Positions 35,141 to 43,391 of a stretch of DNA of 64,000 nucleotides are shown piece by piece. The notes under the pieces were generated by a model. The model had not been told where the DNA came from, ran no database searches, and saw only the letters and a list, made by a program, of their open reading frames with translations. The first letter of the stretch is position 1. Each line of letters starts with the position of its first letter. The position numbers and the translations under genes are program-made. Source of the DNA: Pseudomonas chlororaphis subsp. piscium (GTDB lineage: Bacteria; Pseudomonadota; Gammaproteobacteria; Pseudomonadales; Pseudomonadaceae); NCBI RefSeq assembly GCF_003850345.1, contig NZ_CP027707.1, forward strand, positions 2,914,001 to 2,978,000, in the 5' to 3' direction.

Positions 35141-36161
35141 TGTCGATGTCCTTGAGGCGGGTGGAAGCGATGTAGAAGAGTTCGCCGCCCTGGATCCGCG
35201 TATCGCTGTGCGGGTTGATCTGCGGGTGTTGCGCGCCGCGGGCGCGGTAGCCGATCAGGGTGGCGTTGTAGCGTTCCTTGAGGTGTACGTAGAGTTCGGC
35301 GAAACGGCCCTCGTAAGTCTCGGGCAGGCGCATGACGTATTGGGTGGCGCCCTGGCCGACGCACAGCAGTTCGTTGATCACCACCGAGGAGCCGGGGTCC
35401 TGGGAGGAGCGCACCAGCATCTCGATGGCCATGCTCGAGGTGCACTCCAGCTTTGGCGCGTAGGAGGCGGCCAGGGTGGCGATTTCACTGTCGTTGAAGT
35501 GGGCGACCACATGGCCGGCGGGGCGCAGCTGGTTGATCGCCAGCACGCTGGCCAGGGTCAGGTCGTCGGAACTGGTGCGCACCAGCACCCGTTCGGCGCC
35601 GGGCACTCCGGCGCGCAACAGCAGGGCCGCGGACGACAGGCTTTCGCCCCTGACGAAGGCGGCCTTGCCCTGCATCGGGTTCTCGTCGAGGGTCGCGTCG
35701 CAGATGACGATCAGGTTGTCGTTGGAGGTTTCGTCCTGCAGCAGCAATTCGATCACCCGCTCACTGGACGCGCCTTCCCAGCCGACCAGTACGGTATGCC
35801 CGGTCTGGCCGGTGAAGTCGCCTTTGCCTTTCATGCCTTTTCTCCATAGGTCCATAACGCTGCTGGTGGTCTTGCCGATGGCCGCGGTCAGCAGCGCGAT
35901 GCCGCCGAGCATCACCCACACCGCCACGAAGACCCGGCCAGCGGCGGATTGCGGCGACAGGTCGCCATAACCCACGGTCAGGGTGGTGGTGAAATAGAAA
36001 TAGATGAAGGTCGCGGGCGCGGTGAGGTGTTGCTCGCCCAGGGCCACCAGGCCGAGATAGGAGGTCGCGGCATGCACGCCGAGCGCGATGGCCAGGCCCA
36101 TCCAGCCGAAGCGCTGGAAGAAGGTGGCCGCGTATACCCGAAGCAAGATGAAAATCGACAT
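35127..36161 (-). CDS. Potassium channel with RCK/TrkA-N domains
   Basis: A 344-residue channel. Two or three helices surround the selectivity filter TLTVGYGDLSP (about residues 61-71). A cytoplasmic RCK domain follows (TVLVGWEGASSERVIELLLQ, VRTSSDDLTLASVLAINQLR), and a second RCK-like region with VGQGATQYVMRLPE. It should pass K+ under ligand control. The start at 36161 gives MSIFILLRVYAATF; the longer frame adds no family sequence. E. coli yjf operons lack this gene. Its overlap with yjfK shows it belongs to the system here. Confidence 0.9.
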   Translation of the reverse strand: MSIFILLRVYAATFFQRFGWMGLAIALGVHAATSYLGLVALGEQHLTAPATFIYFYFTTTLTVGYGDLSPQSAAGRVFVAVWVMLGGIALLTAAIGKTTSSVMDLWRKGMKGKGDFTGQTGHTVLVGWEGASSERVIELLLQDETSNDNLIVICDATLDENPMQGKAAFVRGESLSSAALLLRAGVPGAERVLVRTSSDDLTLASVLAINQLRPAGHVVAHFNDSEIATLAASYAPKLECTSSMAIEMLVRSSQDPGSSVVINELLCVGQGATQYVMRLPETYEGRFAELYVHLKERYNATLIGYRARGAQHPQINPHSDTRIQGGELFYIASTRLKDIDNGMV

Positions 36162-36230
36162 CGAATCCCTGATTTCCTGATGAGCTGATCTATCCGTGAT
36201 GCAGCGCGCCGTGCCCGGGCAAGGCATGGC

Positions 36231-36797
36231 TCATTGCCGCGCGGCATTAGACATCGGCTTGGCGCCGGATAAAAGCATTTTTGCCGCGATGAACCCCGCG
36301 AAGGCACCAAAGATATGCCCTTCGAAGGAAACCCCGGCCCGTGGCAGGAACCCCAGGACCAGGCCGGAATACAGGAACATCGTCACCGCGGCGGCCAGCA
36401 GGCTGCTCCAGCTACGCAGCAACCAGGCACGGGTGAGGATGTAGGCCCACAGGCCGAAGACCCAGGCGCTGGCGCCGACATGGATGCCCCGGAAGCCGAA
36501 CAGCCAGACCAGCGCGCCGCCGAGCAGGACGATGATCAGGCTGACCACCACGAAGCGCCGCTGGCCTTCGGCGATCACCATGGCGCCGAGGATCAGGAAG
36601 GGCACCAGGTTGGCGGTCAGGTGGGTAAAGGAGCCGTGGAGAAAGGGCGAGGTGAGTATCCCCGGCAAACCCTGCAGGGTACGGGGGATCAGGCCGAAGA
36701 TATTCAGGCTGTAGCCGCTCAGGCTGTTGAGCACCTGTACGGCGATCATCACCAGGGCCAGTCCCGCCAGGGTCTTGAAACCGTTTGCAACTGCCAT
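36231..36797 (-). CDS. Rhomboid-family intramembrane serine protease
   Basis: A 188-residue, six-helix protein. Rhomboid signatures are present: HGSFTHLTANLVPF (the H-x3-N pair stabilising the oxyanion), GASAWVFGLWAY (catalytic Ser in G-x-S) and FEGHIFGAFAGF (catalytic His). It cleaves membrane-embedded substrates. I chose the ATG at 36797 with GGGAGGGCCTCG ahead. It lies between the PspA and potassium-channel genes on the operon strand but is separated from pspA by a large inverted repeat. A role in processing the system's membrane proteins is possible. Confidence 0.85.
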   Translation of the reverse strand: MAVANGFKTLAGLALVMIAVQVLNSLSGYSLNIFGLIPRTLQGLPGILTSPFLHGSFTHLTANLVPFLILGAMVIAEGQRRFVVVSLIIVLLGGALVWLFGFRGIHVGASAWVFGLWAYILTRAWLLRSWSSLLAAAVTMFLYSGLVLGFLPRAGVSFEGHIFGAFAGFIAAKMLLSGAKPMSNAARQ

Positions 36798-36835
36798 CGA
36801 GGCCCTCCCATAGGCCAGAAAAAGGGCACTGCGGA

Positions 36836-36982
36836 TGTAGCCGCTGGCGAAGCCCGCGATCGGCTTGGGCGGCATTCCGACGCAGCAGTCGCGAAGCCTG
36901 AGTGCGCAGCCTTTCTGAAGTGCCGCGCCGCCTGGCCTTGCGACTGCTGCGCAGTCGTACGCAGCCTGCGGCAGCGGCTACA
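36836..36982. repeat. 147-base inverted repeat between the rhomboid and PspA-like genes
   Basis: The ends are perfect complements: TGTAGCCGCT (36836-36845) and AGCGGCTACA (36973-36982). An inner pair CGCAGCAGTCGC and GCGACTGCTGCG strengthens the fold. It belongs to the GTAGCCGC REP family seen at 15207-15235. In RNA it would form a long hairpin inside the operon, a possible processing or attenuation point. Confidence 0.7.
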
Positions 36983-36991
36983 GGAGGGGCC

Positions 36992-37693
36992 TTACTCGGC
37001 CGACTTCTGTTTCTTCAGTCGCTCGAGGATCGCGTTGGCGCTGCCCTGGTCCGGTACGATGTTGGCTTCGCGCAGGCGACGTTCCAGGTCGTTGCCGTTG
37101 CTCGAATCGGCCAGTTGCTCCTGGGCTTCCATTTCCGCCGCGCGCTGATCCTGGCGGGCCTGCAGGCGGTTCAGGGTGTTGACCGCGGTTTCCAGCTTGC
37201 CGTTGGCGCCGCCGCTGGCGATCGAGGCGCTGACCTGGGCCTTCTGCACGCTTTCCCGGGCCTTGGCCATGTCCACTTGCTGGCGCAGGCTGCGGATGCG
37301 CGCTTCGGCCTTGCCGATGTCCTTGCGCATATTCTCGGCGTAGGCGCCGAATTCGCTGGCTTGCTTTTGTTCCGCTTCCAGGCCGGTGGTCAGGGTCGAG
37401 ATGGCTTCGGCGACTTCCAGGGCCAGGTCTTCGCGGTTGGCCTGCAGCGAGGCGAGGGCCTTGGATTCCAGGTCGGCGATCTTGGCGGTGAATTCGCTCA
37501 CTCGCTCCGAGGACAGCTTGTGCTTGGCCATGATGGTGACCAGTTCGCGCTTGGCGTTGGACAGGGCGTTGTCGGCGTCGCGGATTTCCTGGTCGAGGAT
37601 GCGCAGGGCCTGCTGGTCGGCGATGGCTTCGCCGACTTCGTTGGCGCCGCCGCGCAGGGCGGTGAACAGTTTGTTCCAGATGGACTGAGTCAT
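36992..37693 (-). CDS. yjfJ: PspA/IM30-family protein (YjfJ)
   Basis: A 233-residue, almost wholly coiled-coil protein (LRILDQEIRDADNALSNAKR, EVAEAISTLTTGLEAEQKQA, MRKDIGKAEARIRSLRQQVD, LETAVNTLNRLQARQDQRAA). It is a PspA/IM30/Vipp1 relative, the bacterial ESCRT-III branch that coats and repairs the inner membrane. It lacks the N-terminal amphipathic helix of classical PspA in obvious form. It follows the DUF2170 gene by 26 bases, in the same order as E. coli yjfI-yjfJ. Confidence 0.88.
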   Translation of the reverse strand: MTQSIWNKLFTALRGGANEVGEAIADQQALRILDQEIRDADNALSNAKRELVTIMAKHKLSSERVSEFTAKIADLESKALASLQANREDLALEVAEAISTLTTGLEAEQKQASEFGAYAENMRKDIGKAEARIRSLRQQVDMAKARESVQKAQVSASIASGGANGKLETAVNTLNRLQARQDQRAAEMEAQEQLADSSNGNDLERRLREANIVPDQGSANAILERLKKQKSAE

Positions 37694-37719
37694 GTAGGCG
37701 TACTCCGGATTCTCGGCAA

Positions 37720-38424
37720 TCAGTTGAAGAAGCTTTCGAAGGCTTCGGTGGCGCGTTGAACGTTGTCCACCAGGGTCTTGACCTCGGTCACCACGTTGGT
37801 CAGGTTCGAGCTGGCGCTCAGGGCGCCGAACATGTTGTAGACGGTCTGGCCGTTGGGCATGGACTCGATGCCGATCGAGGAGAGGGGGAACATCTCCCGG
37901 CTGCGCAGCACCGCGTCATTGAAGCGGGCGACGTCGTTGATCGACTCCAGGTCCACCAGCACGGTGTCGACGATGATCTGCTCGCCGACCACCGCGATGT
38001 AGATCGGCAGGCCGCCGAAGTCGTGCATTTCCAGCTTGATGCTTGGCTCGGCGCCTTGAATCAGGCTCAGGCCGATTTCGTTCGAGGTCACTTCGTCCAG
38101 GGCCTGCAAGGCGCTGAAGAGGCGGTCGATGGTCCAGTTCTCACCTGCGATCATGTCATTCTCCAATACCGGTGCGCCGCCGATCAGGGGTTGGCGCAGC
38201 TTCTTCTCAATGTGCTTGAGCACGCTCCGGTTTTCCGGAAGTACCCAGGTTTCGTGTTTCACATAACCAGCGGCACTCAGGCCCGCGCGCATCTGCTTCA
38301 TGTAGAAGCTCGATGGTTTCTTGCCGGACGCCTTGTCGCTGGAAGCTTTCGAGCGCTCTCCTTGTCGACTCTCTGAGGAAGCCGGTAGGTCAGCAGGCTG
38401 ACTGGCCGGGAGGGTCTTTTTCAT
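37720..38424 (-). CDS. yjfI: DUF2170 protein (YjfI), first gene of the yjf operon
   Basis: A 234-residue protein. The N-terminal 60 residues are polar and disordered, ending in SSFYMKQMRAGLSAAGYVKH; a short basic-helix motif HETWVLPENRSVLKHIEKKL follows. The DUF2170 domain comprises about 85-220 (DEVTSNEIGLSLIQGAEPSI, VVGEQIIVDTVLVDLESIND). I placed the start at 38424 with GGAGTCACC upstream. Two identical 10-base palindromes lie just upstream, likely operators. The N-terminal RAGLSAAGYVKHETWVLPEN segment resembles ribbon-helix-helix proteins, so DNA binding and autoregulation are possible (inference). Confidence 0.8.
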   Translation of the reverse strand: MKKTLPASQPADLPASSESRQGERSKASSDKASGKKPSSFYMKQMRAGLSAAGYVKHETWVLPENRSVLKHIEKKLRQPLIGGAPVLENDMIAGENWTIDRLFSALQALDEVTSNEIGLSLIQGAEPSIKLEMHDFGGLPIYIAVVGEQIIVDTVLVDLESINDVARFNDAVLRSREMFPLSSIGIESMPNGQTVYNMFGALSASSNLTNVVTEVKTLVDNVQRATEAFESFFN

Positions 38425-38447
38425 GGGGTGACTCCGCTGTTCACGTA

Positions 38448-38502
38448 TCACGCGTGAGAACATTACAGGGGATTTTGTTACGACTCAATGACTCACGCGT
38501 GA
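38448..38502. promoter_or_regulatory. Paired TCACGCGTGA palindromes upstream of yjfI
   Basis: The 10-base palindrome TCACGCGTGA occurs at 38448-38457 and again at 38493-38502, 45 bases centre to centre; the flanking bases are A/G in one copy and C/T in the other, so the two 12-mers are exact reverse complements. The first lies 24 bases before the yjfI ATG. This is the expected form of a dimer-binding operator pair controlling the whole yjf operon. Confidence 0.65.
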
Positions 38503-38581
38503 TATTTTTTGATCCATCGAAAAAAGTAGCTGGAGGTCTCTGGAACGACGCTTTCCGTTGGCAAGACGATGTTGCTGGGAC

Positions 38582-39025
38582 TCAGTCCAGGCTTGCCAGC
38601 CGCTGGCGCAGGCGTTCGACCTGCTGCGTCTGCTCAAGCTGTTCCGTGGCTGTCAGCGCCCGTTCGGCGTATTCGCGGCTGACGAACAGAATGGCGTCGT
38701 TGCCGTCGGGTTCGTCGGGATAATCCGGGTGTTCGACTATCTCTTGCAACAGTTCCCGGGTCACCGCCACCACGTGGAAATGCACGCTGAAGCCGCTGGA
38801 GAACCCCAGCTTGTAGAACACCACCTTGTGCGGCTGGTACTCCAGGCGCAGCAGGCGTTCGCTGAGGGCCAGAACCTGGCCCAGGGTTGTCAGCGCCGGT
38901 GGTGTGAGGTCGACGAGGTCGCTGGCCTGGGCGCGGGAGGCGACGATCAGGCTGCCCGGGTGGCGGGCATCGCGGCGATAGCTGATGCGCCAGTGCTCGG
39001 TTTCCAGAAGGCTCATTGAGTCCAT
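38582..39025 (-). CDS. HIT-like nucleotide-binding protein
   Basis: A 147-residue protein. The C-terminal-side motif SSGFSVHFHVVAVTRELL has the H-x-H-hydrophobic pattern of the HIT superfamily, and the body (HPGSLIVASRAQASDLVDLT) fits a HIT fold. The usual third His is replaced, so it may be a divergent nucleotide phosphohydrolase or binding protein. ATG at 39025 is used; an ATG three codons later with GGACT before it is an alternative. It is upstream of the yjf operon on the same strand but separated by that operon's operators. Confidence 0.65.
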   Translation of the reverse strand: MDSMSLLETEHWRISYRRDARHPGSLIVASRAQASDLVDLTPPALTTLGQVLALSERLLRLEYQPHKVVFYKLGFSSGFSVHFHVVAVTRELLQEIVEHPDYPDEPDGNDAILFVSREYAERALTATEQLEQTQQVERLRQRLASLD

Positions 39026-39076
39026 GCCAGGGCGGTCCTTGTGCGGCGGGCGAGGCTGTTGACGATCGCGCCTCGA

Positions 39077-39583
39077 TCATTGCCCGGGTGATGTCGGGGT
39101 GTGGAATTTATACAGGGTGCAGGGGTAGCCGTCTGCCGTGATTGGATGGCAGCTGTAGGCGTCGCCGATGAGCGCGGGAATGACCCGGGCCCAGAAATCC
39201 CGGGCCGGCCGGTTGTCATCGATATGGAAGATCTGCCAGTGCCCGGGCAGCAGCTCCAGCAGTTGCACCACCACCTGCCGGCCGATGCCGCGACCGCGAA
39301 AGCGCCGGACCACGAAGAAGTAGGCGAGGTTGTACTGCACCTCGGCAAAGTGCACCTGGACGTCGACTATGGCAAAGCCGGCCAGTTCGCCGTCGACCCG
39401 CAGCAGCCAGGGACGGGTGCCGGGCTGGCGCCAGTATTCGGTCTTCGGCTGGATCTGGAACAGGCCGTGGCGGCCGAGCTTGATCGGCAGCCACTCGCTG
39501 AATTCGTACATGAAGAACTGCATCAGGTTTTCGATGCATTCCAACTCGTCGCGCTGGGCCGGGTGCAGTTCGATCAGGCTCAT
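39077..39583 (-). CDS. GNAT-family N-acetyltransferase
   Basis: A 168-residue acetyltransferase. The acetyl-CoA motif VVRRFRGRGIGRQVVVQLLE (R-x2-G-x-G/A) is present after the beta-4 strand FAEVQYNLAYFFV. It begins MSLIELHPAQRDELECIENL. The start overlaps the stop of the next acetyltransferase by four bases (ATGA), so the two are coupled. The acceptor is unknown. Confidence 0.85.
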   Translation of the reverse strand: MSLIELHPAQRDELECIENLMQFFMYEFSEWLPIKLGRHGLFQIQPKTEYWRQPGTRPWLLRVDGELAGFAIVDVQVHFAEVQYNLAYFFVVRRFRGRGIGRQVVVQLLELLPGHWQIFHIDDNRPARDFWARVIPALIGDAYSCHPITADGYPCTLYKFHTPTSPGQ

Positions 39584-40170
39584 GGTTCCAGGCTCCGAAC
39601 CGTGTCGGTGGGCGATGTGGCCTGGGCCGCGAAGTAGCGTTCGGCGCTGAGGCTGTACAGCAGGCTGGGGGCCAGGCCGGGGAAGTCGTCCAGTTCGCCG
39701 TCCAGGGTCAGGCCCAGGCGTTCCAGGGCGCGGCGCGATGGCAGGTTGTCGGGGCGTACCAGGCCGATCACCTGTTCCTTGCCCAGCACGCGGAACGCCA
39801 GGTGCAGCGCGGCGTCGGCCATTTCGCTGGCATAACCCTGGCCCCAGGCATCGACGGCGAAGCGAAAGTACAGGTTCAGCCCGGTGCGCTCGCCGAAGCG
39901 GCTGTGCATGACGCCGCCGAACCCCAGCACCTGCTCGGGCTGCTCGCGGTCGCAGACCACCCAATAGCCGAAACCCTGTTCCTGCCAGTGTTGTATCCAG
40001 CCCTGCAACCGGTGCTGGCAGCTCTCGCGACTGTCCGGGCCGGCCGGGTTGTAGCGCTGGGTTTGTGGGTCGCCGTGGATCAGGTGGGTGACGTCCAGGT
40101 CGGCGGCCGTTGGCGCGCGCAACAGCAGGCGGGCGGTGAGGGTGGTCGCGGAGGAGGGGGTATCGAGCAT
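39580..40170 (-). CDS. RimJ/RimL-type GNAT acetyltransferase
   Basis: A 196-residue protein with the RimJ/RimL-type order: LTARLLLRAPTAADLD, then GFGYWVVCDREQPEQVLGFG, the CoA loop DAWGQGYASEMADAAL and VRPDNLPSRRALERLGLTLD. Such enzymes acetylate protein N-termini, amino acids or antibiotics; no target can be named. First gene of a two-acetyltransferase pair, divergent from the LysE-family gene. Confidence 0.87.
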   Translation of the reverse strand: MLDTPSSATTLTARLLLRAPTAADLDVTHLIHGDPQTQRYNPAGPDSRESCQHRLQGWIQHWQEQGFGYWVVCDREQPEQVLGFGGVMHSRFGERTGLNLYFRFAVDAWGQGYASEMADAALHLAFRVLGKEQVIGLVRPDNLPSRRALERLGLTLDGELDDFPGLAPSLLYSLSAERYFAAQATSPTDTVRSLEP

Positions 40171-40274
40171 GGGATTCGTCCGAACGCTAGGGGGTATTTT
40201 TCTTCAATACACTGGGCGGTCTGCGCACTTACCTTGGGCACCGGACTTTCCGATTGATCCTTTGAAGGTGTGTG

Positions 40275-40862
40275 ATGAGCCTAGTGTTTTCCATGGCGGC
40301 CTTTGCGCTAGCCTCTTCGATTACCCCCGGCCCGGTCAATATCGTGGCCCTGAGTTCCGGCGCGCAGTTCGGCTTTCGCGCCAGCCTGCGGCATGTCGGT
40401 GGCGCGACCCTGGGGTTTGTCCTGTTGCTGGTGCTGATCGGCCTGGGCTTGCATGAGCTGTTGCGGCTGTGGCCGTTCCTGACCCGCGGCATCCAGCTGT
40501 TCGGGGTGGCCTTCTTGCTGTTCATGGCCTGGAAGCTGGCGCTGGACGACGGCCGGCTGAGCAGCGACGACAAGGCCAAGGCGCCGTCGGCCCTGTACGG
40601 GGCGATCATGCAATGGCTCAACCCCAAGGCATGGCTGGCCTGCGTCGCCGGCATGGGGGCGTTCGCCGCCAATGGCGAGGCGCTGCTGGTGTGGCAGTTC
40701 GCGCTGGTGTACTTCGTGATCTGCTACCTGTCGATTGCCTGCTGGGCCTACGCCGGGACTTTTTTGCGCCAGTACCTGAGCAACCCGAAGGGCATGCGCT
40801 TGTTCAACCGCAGCATGGCGGCGCTGCTGGTGGCGAGCGCGGTGTATCTGTTGTTGCCTTGA
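40275..40862 (+). CDS. LysE-family translocator
   Basis: A 195-residue exporter with six helices. The family opening SSITPGPVNIVALSSGAQFG and the loop MQWLNPKAWLACVAGMGAFA (NPKAW) are intact. I used the ATG at 40275 with GAAGGTG upstream rather than the GTG one codon earlier. It is divergent from the acetyltransferase pair. A compound that can be acetylated and exported would explain the neighbourhood, but this is speculative. Confidence 0.88.
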   Translation: MSLVFSMAAFALASSITPGPVNIVALSSGAQFGFRASLRHVGGATLGFVLLLVLIGLGLHELLRLWPFLTRGIQLFGVAFLLFMAWKLALDDGRLSSDDKAKAPSALYGAIMQWLNPKAWLACVAGMGAFAANGEALLVWQFALVYFVICYLSIACWAYAGTFLRQYLSNPKGMRLFNRSMAALLVASAVYLLLP

Positions 40863-40900
40863 GCATCTGAGCGGTGTGCCGGGCATTTAGTGTCATGGCT

Positions 40901-40940
40901 ATCGCGGGCAAGTCGGATCGCCGCCCGCTCGCTCCTACAG
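40901..40940. repeat. REP element after the LysE-family gene
   Basis: ATCGCGGGCAAGTCGGATCG followed by CCGCCCGCTCGCTCCTACAG. It is nearly identical, inverted, to 28266-28303 in the mgtA operon. It lies between convergent genes (LysE-family and AraC-family). Confidence 0.8.
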
Positions 40941-40964
40941 AAGCGGTTTGCGGGCTGCGATGAA

Positions 40965-41807
40965 TCACCCGCGATATTGCCCCGGCGTCGCCGCCAGGTG
41001 CTGCTTGAAGGCGCGCTGGAAATGCGCCTGGTCGGCGAAACCGGCTTCCAGGGCCACGTCGGCGATCGGCTCGCCGTCACGCAGCCGGGTCTGGGCGAAC
41101 TGCACCCGCTGGTTGACCACAAAGGCGTGGGGTGTCATGCCGTAATGCTGCTTGAAGGCGCGGATCAGGTAGGACGGCGACAGCTCGGCGGCCTGGCAGA
41201 TTTCCTCCAGCTTCAGCGAACGGGTGCAGTGTTGGCGAATGTAGTCGGCCGCCCGTTGCAGCTTCTGGTTGCTCTCGCGCGGCGGCCGGCTTGCCGGGTT
41301 CAGGCGCTGTTGCAGGTCGCTGAAAAACGCCACCGCGGCGCTGTGTTTTTGCAGGACCTCGGCCTGTTCGTCCACCAACACCTCATACAGGCGATTGAGC
41401 CCGGCATAGAGTTCGGGGTCATCGCTGTGGGGCGTGGAAAAGGCGCGAAAGCCCTGGTCCTGGCTGAACCCCAGCTGGTGCTGCAGATCGGTCAGCCAGG
41501 GGGTGTCGACATAAAGCATGAGATACGACCAGGGCTGGTCGTCGATGGGGTTGCAGGCGTGCACTTCGCCGGGGTTCATCAGCACCACGGTGCCGGCACT
41601 GATGCGAAATTGCGCCTGCTCGTGCAGGTAAGTGCTGTGCCCGGCGGTGATGGCGCCGATGGAGAAATGCTCGTGGGCATGCCGGGCGTAACAGACCTTG
41701 CGCCCATCGGCGATCGAGCGGGCCTCGATAAAGGGCAGCGCCGCATCGCGCCAGAACTGCGGGGCGGTATCGAGGCTGGGGCTCAAGCTCGGCTTCATCA
41801 AAGGCAT
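40965..41807 (-). CDS. AraC-family transcriptional regulator with cupin N-domain
   Basis: A 280-residue regulator. The N-terminal AraC-type cupin (about 40-110) reads HAHEHFSIGAITAGHSTYLH and LMNPGEVHACNPID. The C-terminal double HTH (about 180-280) has LKLEEICQAAELSPSYLIRA and ALEAGFADQAHFQRAFKQHL, ending TPGQYRG. This subgroup often controls adjacent LysE-type exporters, and the LysE-family gene lies convergently at 40275-40862. ATG at 41807 is used; M4 is an alternative. Confidence 0.88.
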   Translation of the reverse strand: MPLMKPSLSPSLDTAPQFWRDAALPFIEARSIADGRKVCYARHAHEHFSIGAITAGHSTYLHEQAQFRISAGTVVLMNPGEVHACNPIDDQPWSYLMLYVDTPWLTDLQHQLGFSQDQGFRAFSTPHSDDPELYAGLNRLYEVLVDEQAEVLQKHSAAVAFFSDLQQRLNPASRPPRESNQKLQRAADYIRQHCTRSLKLEEICQAAELSPSYLIRAFKQHYGMTPHAFVVNQRVQFAQTRLRDGEPIADVALEAGFADQAHFQRAFKQHLAATPGQYRG

Positions 41808-41843
41808 CCCATCGGCAAGCGTCGGTCTGCGAGTGTATTAGGT

Positions 41844-42341
41844 CTAGCCGGCGAAGGCTCGCTCCAGCGCGGCGATATCGAGTTTTTTCATCTGCAGCAG
41901 GGCCTGCATCACCCGCTGCGACTTGGCCGTGTCGGGGGCGGTCATCCAGTGGTTCAAAGCGCAGGGCACGATCTGCCAGGACAGCCCGAACTTGTCCTTG
42001 AGCCAGCCACACTGCTGGGCCTGGGGATCGCCGCCGTAGGACAGGGCGCTCCAGAAATGATCGATTTCCCCCTGGTTCTGGCAGTTGACCTGCAGGGAAA
42101 CCGCTTCGTTGAACTGGAATACCGGACCGCCGTTGAGGCCGGTGAAGGTCTGCCCATCGAGCTCGAAGGACACGGTCATCACCGAGCCTTCGGGGCGGCC
42201 GTGGAACTCGAAGCCGGCCTTGCCGTAGTGGGTGAGGGCGGTGATGCGCGAGTGCTCGAAGACCGAACAGTAGAACTGGGCGGCGGCTTCGGCCTGATGG
42301 TCGAACCACAGGCAGGGCGTGATGCGGTGAATGTAAGACAT
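41844..42341 (-). CDS. VOC-superfamily protein, PhnB/3-demethylubiquinone-methyltransferase-like
   Basis: A 165-residue VOC-fold protein of the PhnB-like group: HRITPCLWFDHQAEAAAQFY, FELDGQTFTGLNGGPVFQFN, LKDKFGLSWQIVPCAL and a C-terminal MQALLQMKKLDIAALERAF. Function of the group is unsettled; older names call it a 3-demethylubiquinone methyltransferase without evidence. The start at 42341 has GAGGAGAACCG upstream. It precedes the AraC gene by 36 bases on the same strand. Confidence 0.85.
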   Translation of the reverse strand: MSYIHRITPCLWFDHQAEAAAQFYCSVFEHSRITALTHYGKAGFEFHGRPEGSVMTVSFELDGQTFTGLNGGPVFQFNEAVSLQVNCQNQGEIDHFWSALSYGGDPQAQQCGWLKDKFGLSWQIVPCALNHWMTAPDTAKSQRVMQALLQMKKLDIAALERAFAG

Positions 42342-42465
42342 GACGGTTCTCCTCGGCGGCTGGTCCACGCTTGAGCAAGCGTAGCCAGCCCGGGGGCGGC
42401 CGGGGCTGCCGTAGATCGACAAAGCGCAGCCGGGCGAGGAGTGGTATCGAGCCAGCGCATCCGCT

Positions 42466-43380
42466 TCAGAAGCGCCGCCCTTGCTCGGCTACCCAGGCGT
42501 TGGCCATGTCGATAAAAGCACGCAGTTTCGGTTGGCTCTGGGTGCGGCTGGGAAAGTACAGGTACAGGCCCGAACTCAGCGGTATGAAAGGCTGCAGCAC
42601 AGACTCCAGGCGCCCGCTGGCCAGGTCGTCGGCCACCTCGAAGTCGCAGGCGTAGGCCAGCCCCTGTCCGCCCCGCGCCATGGCGACCAGCAAGTGCCGA
42701 TCGTTGACCACCAGCGCACCCTCGACGCCGACGGTGAAATCCCGCCCATTGCGCCGGAACTCCCAGCGATGGGTCGTGCCCGAGGTGAGGAAGCGAAAGC
42801 CGATGCCCTGGTGCCGGGTCAGTTCTTCCGGGGTCTGCGGCTTGCCGGCCCGGGCGAAATAGTCCGGGGAGCCCACCACCGACCATTGCAGGTCCGGGGT
42901 CAGGCGCACGGCGACCATGTCCTTTTCGATCGATTCGCCCAGGCGGATACCGGCATCGAAGCCCTCGCTGACCAGGTCGACCGCGGCATCGTCCAGGGAA
43001 ATCTCCAGCCTGACGTCGGGATAGGCCGCGCGATAGCGCGAGACCAAGGGTTCGATCAATAGCTTGCCGGATAGCCGTGGCGCGGTCAGGCGCAAGGTGC
43101 CCATTGGCCGGTCGCGATAGCTGCCCAGCACCGCCAGGGCGTCGCCGATTTCACTGGCGGCCGGGCGCAGGCGGATGAACAGGCTGCTGCCGGCTTCCGT
43201 CAGGGCCACGCGGCGGGTGGTGCGCTGGAACAGCAGCACCCCGGTACGCCGCTCCAGGGTCTTTACCGCATGGCTCACTGCAGTCGGGGTCACCCCCAGC
43301 TGGGTGGCGGCGAGGGTGAAGCTCTTGTGTTCGGCGACGGCGAGAAACTCGGTCAGGCCGTCGAAAGGGTCCTGGTTCAT
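42466..43380 (-). CDS. LysR-family regulator divergent from an SDR gene
   Basis: A 304-residue LysR protein. HTH: LTEFLAVAEHKSFTLAATQL, TPTAVSHAVKTLERRTGVLL. The effector domain follows, with PRLSGKLLIEPLVSRYRAAY. I chose the ATG at 43380 (MNQDPFDGLTEFLAVAEHKS). It is divergent from the short-chain dehydrogenase, the normal layout for a LysR and its target, and a 19-base dyad lies in the shared promoter region. Confidence 0.9.
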   Translation of the reverse strand: MNQDPFDGLTEFLAVAEHKSFTLAATQLGVTPTAVSHAVKTLERRTGVLLFQRTTRRVALTEAGSSLFIRLRPAASEIGDALAVLGSYRDRPMGTLRLTAPRLSGKLLIEPLVSRYRAAYPDVRLEISLDDAAVDLVSEGFDAGIRLGESIEKDMVAVRLTPDLQWSVVGSPDYFARAGKPQTPEELTRHQGIGFRFLTSGTTHRWEFRRNGRDFTVGVEGALVVNDRHLLVAMARGGQGLAYACDFEVADDLASGRLESVLQPFIPLSSGLYLYFPSRTQSQPKLRAFIDMANAWVAEQGRRF

Positions 43381-43391
43381 TGCAAGGCCAT

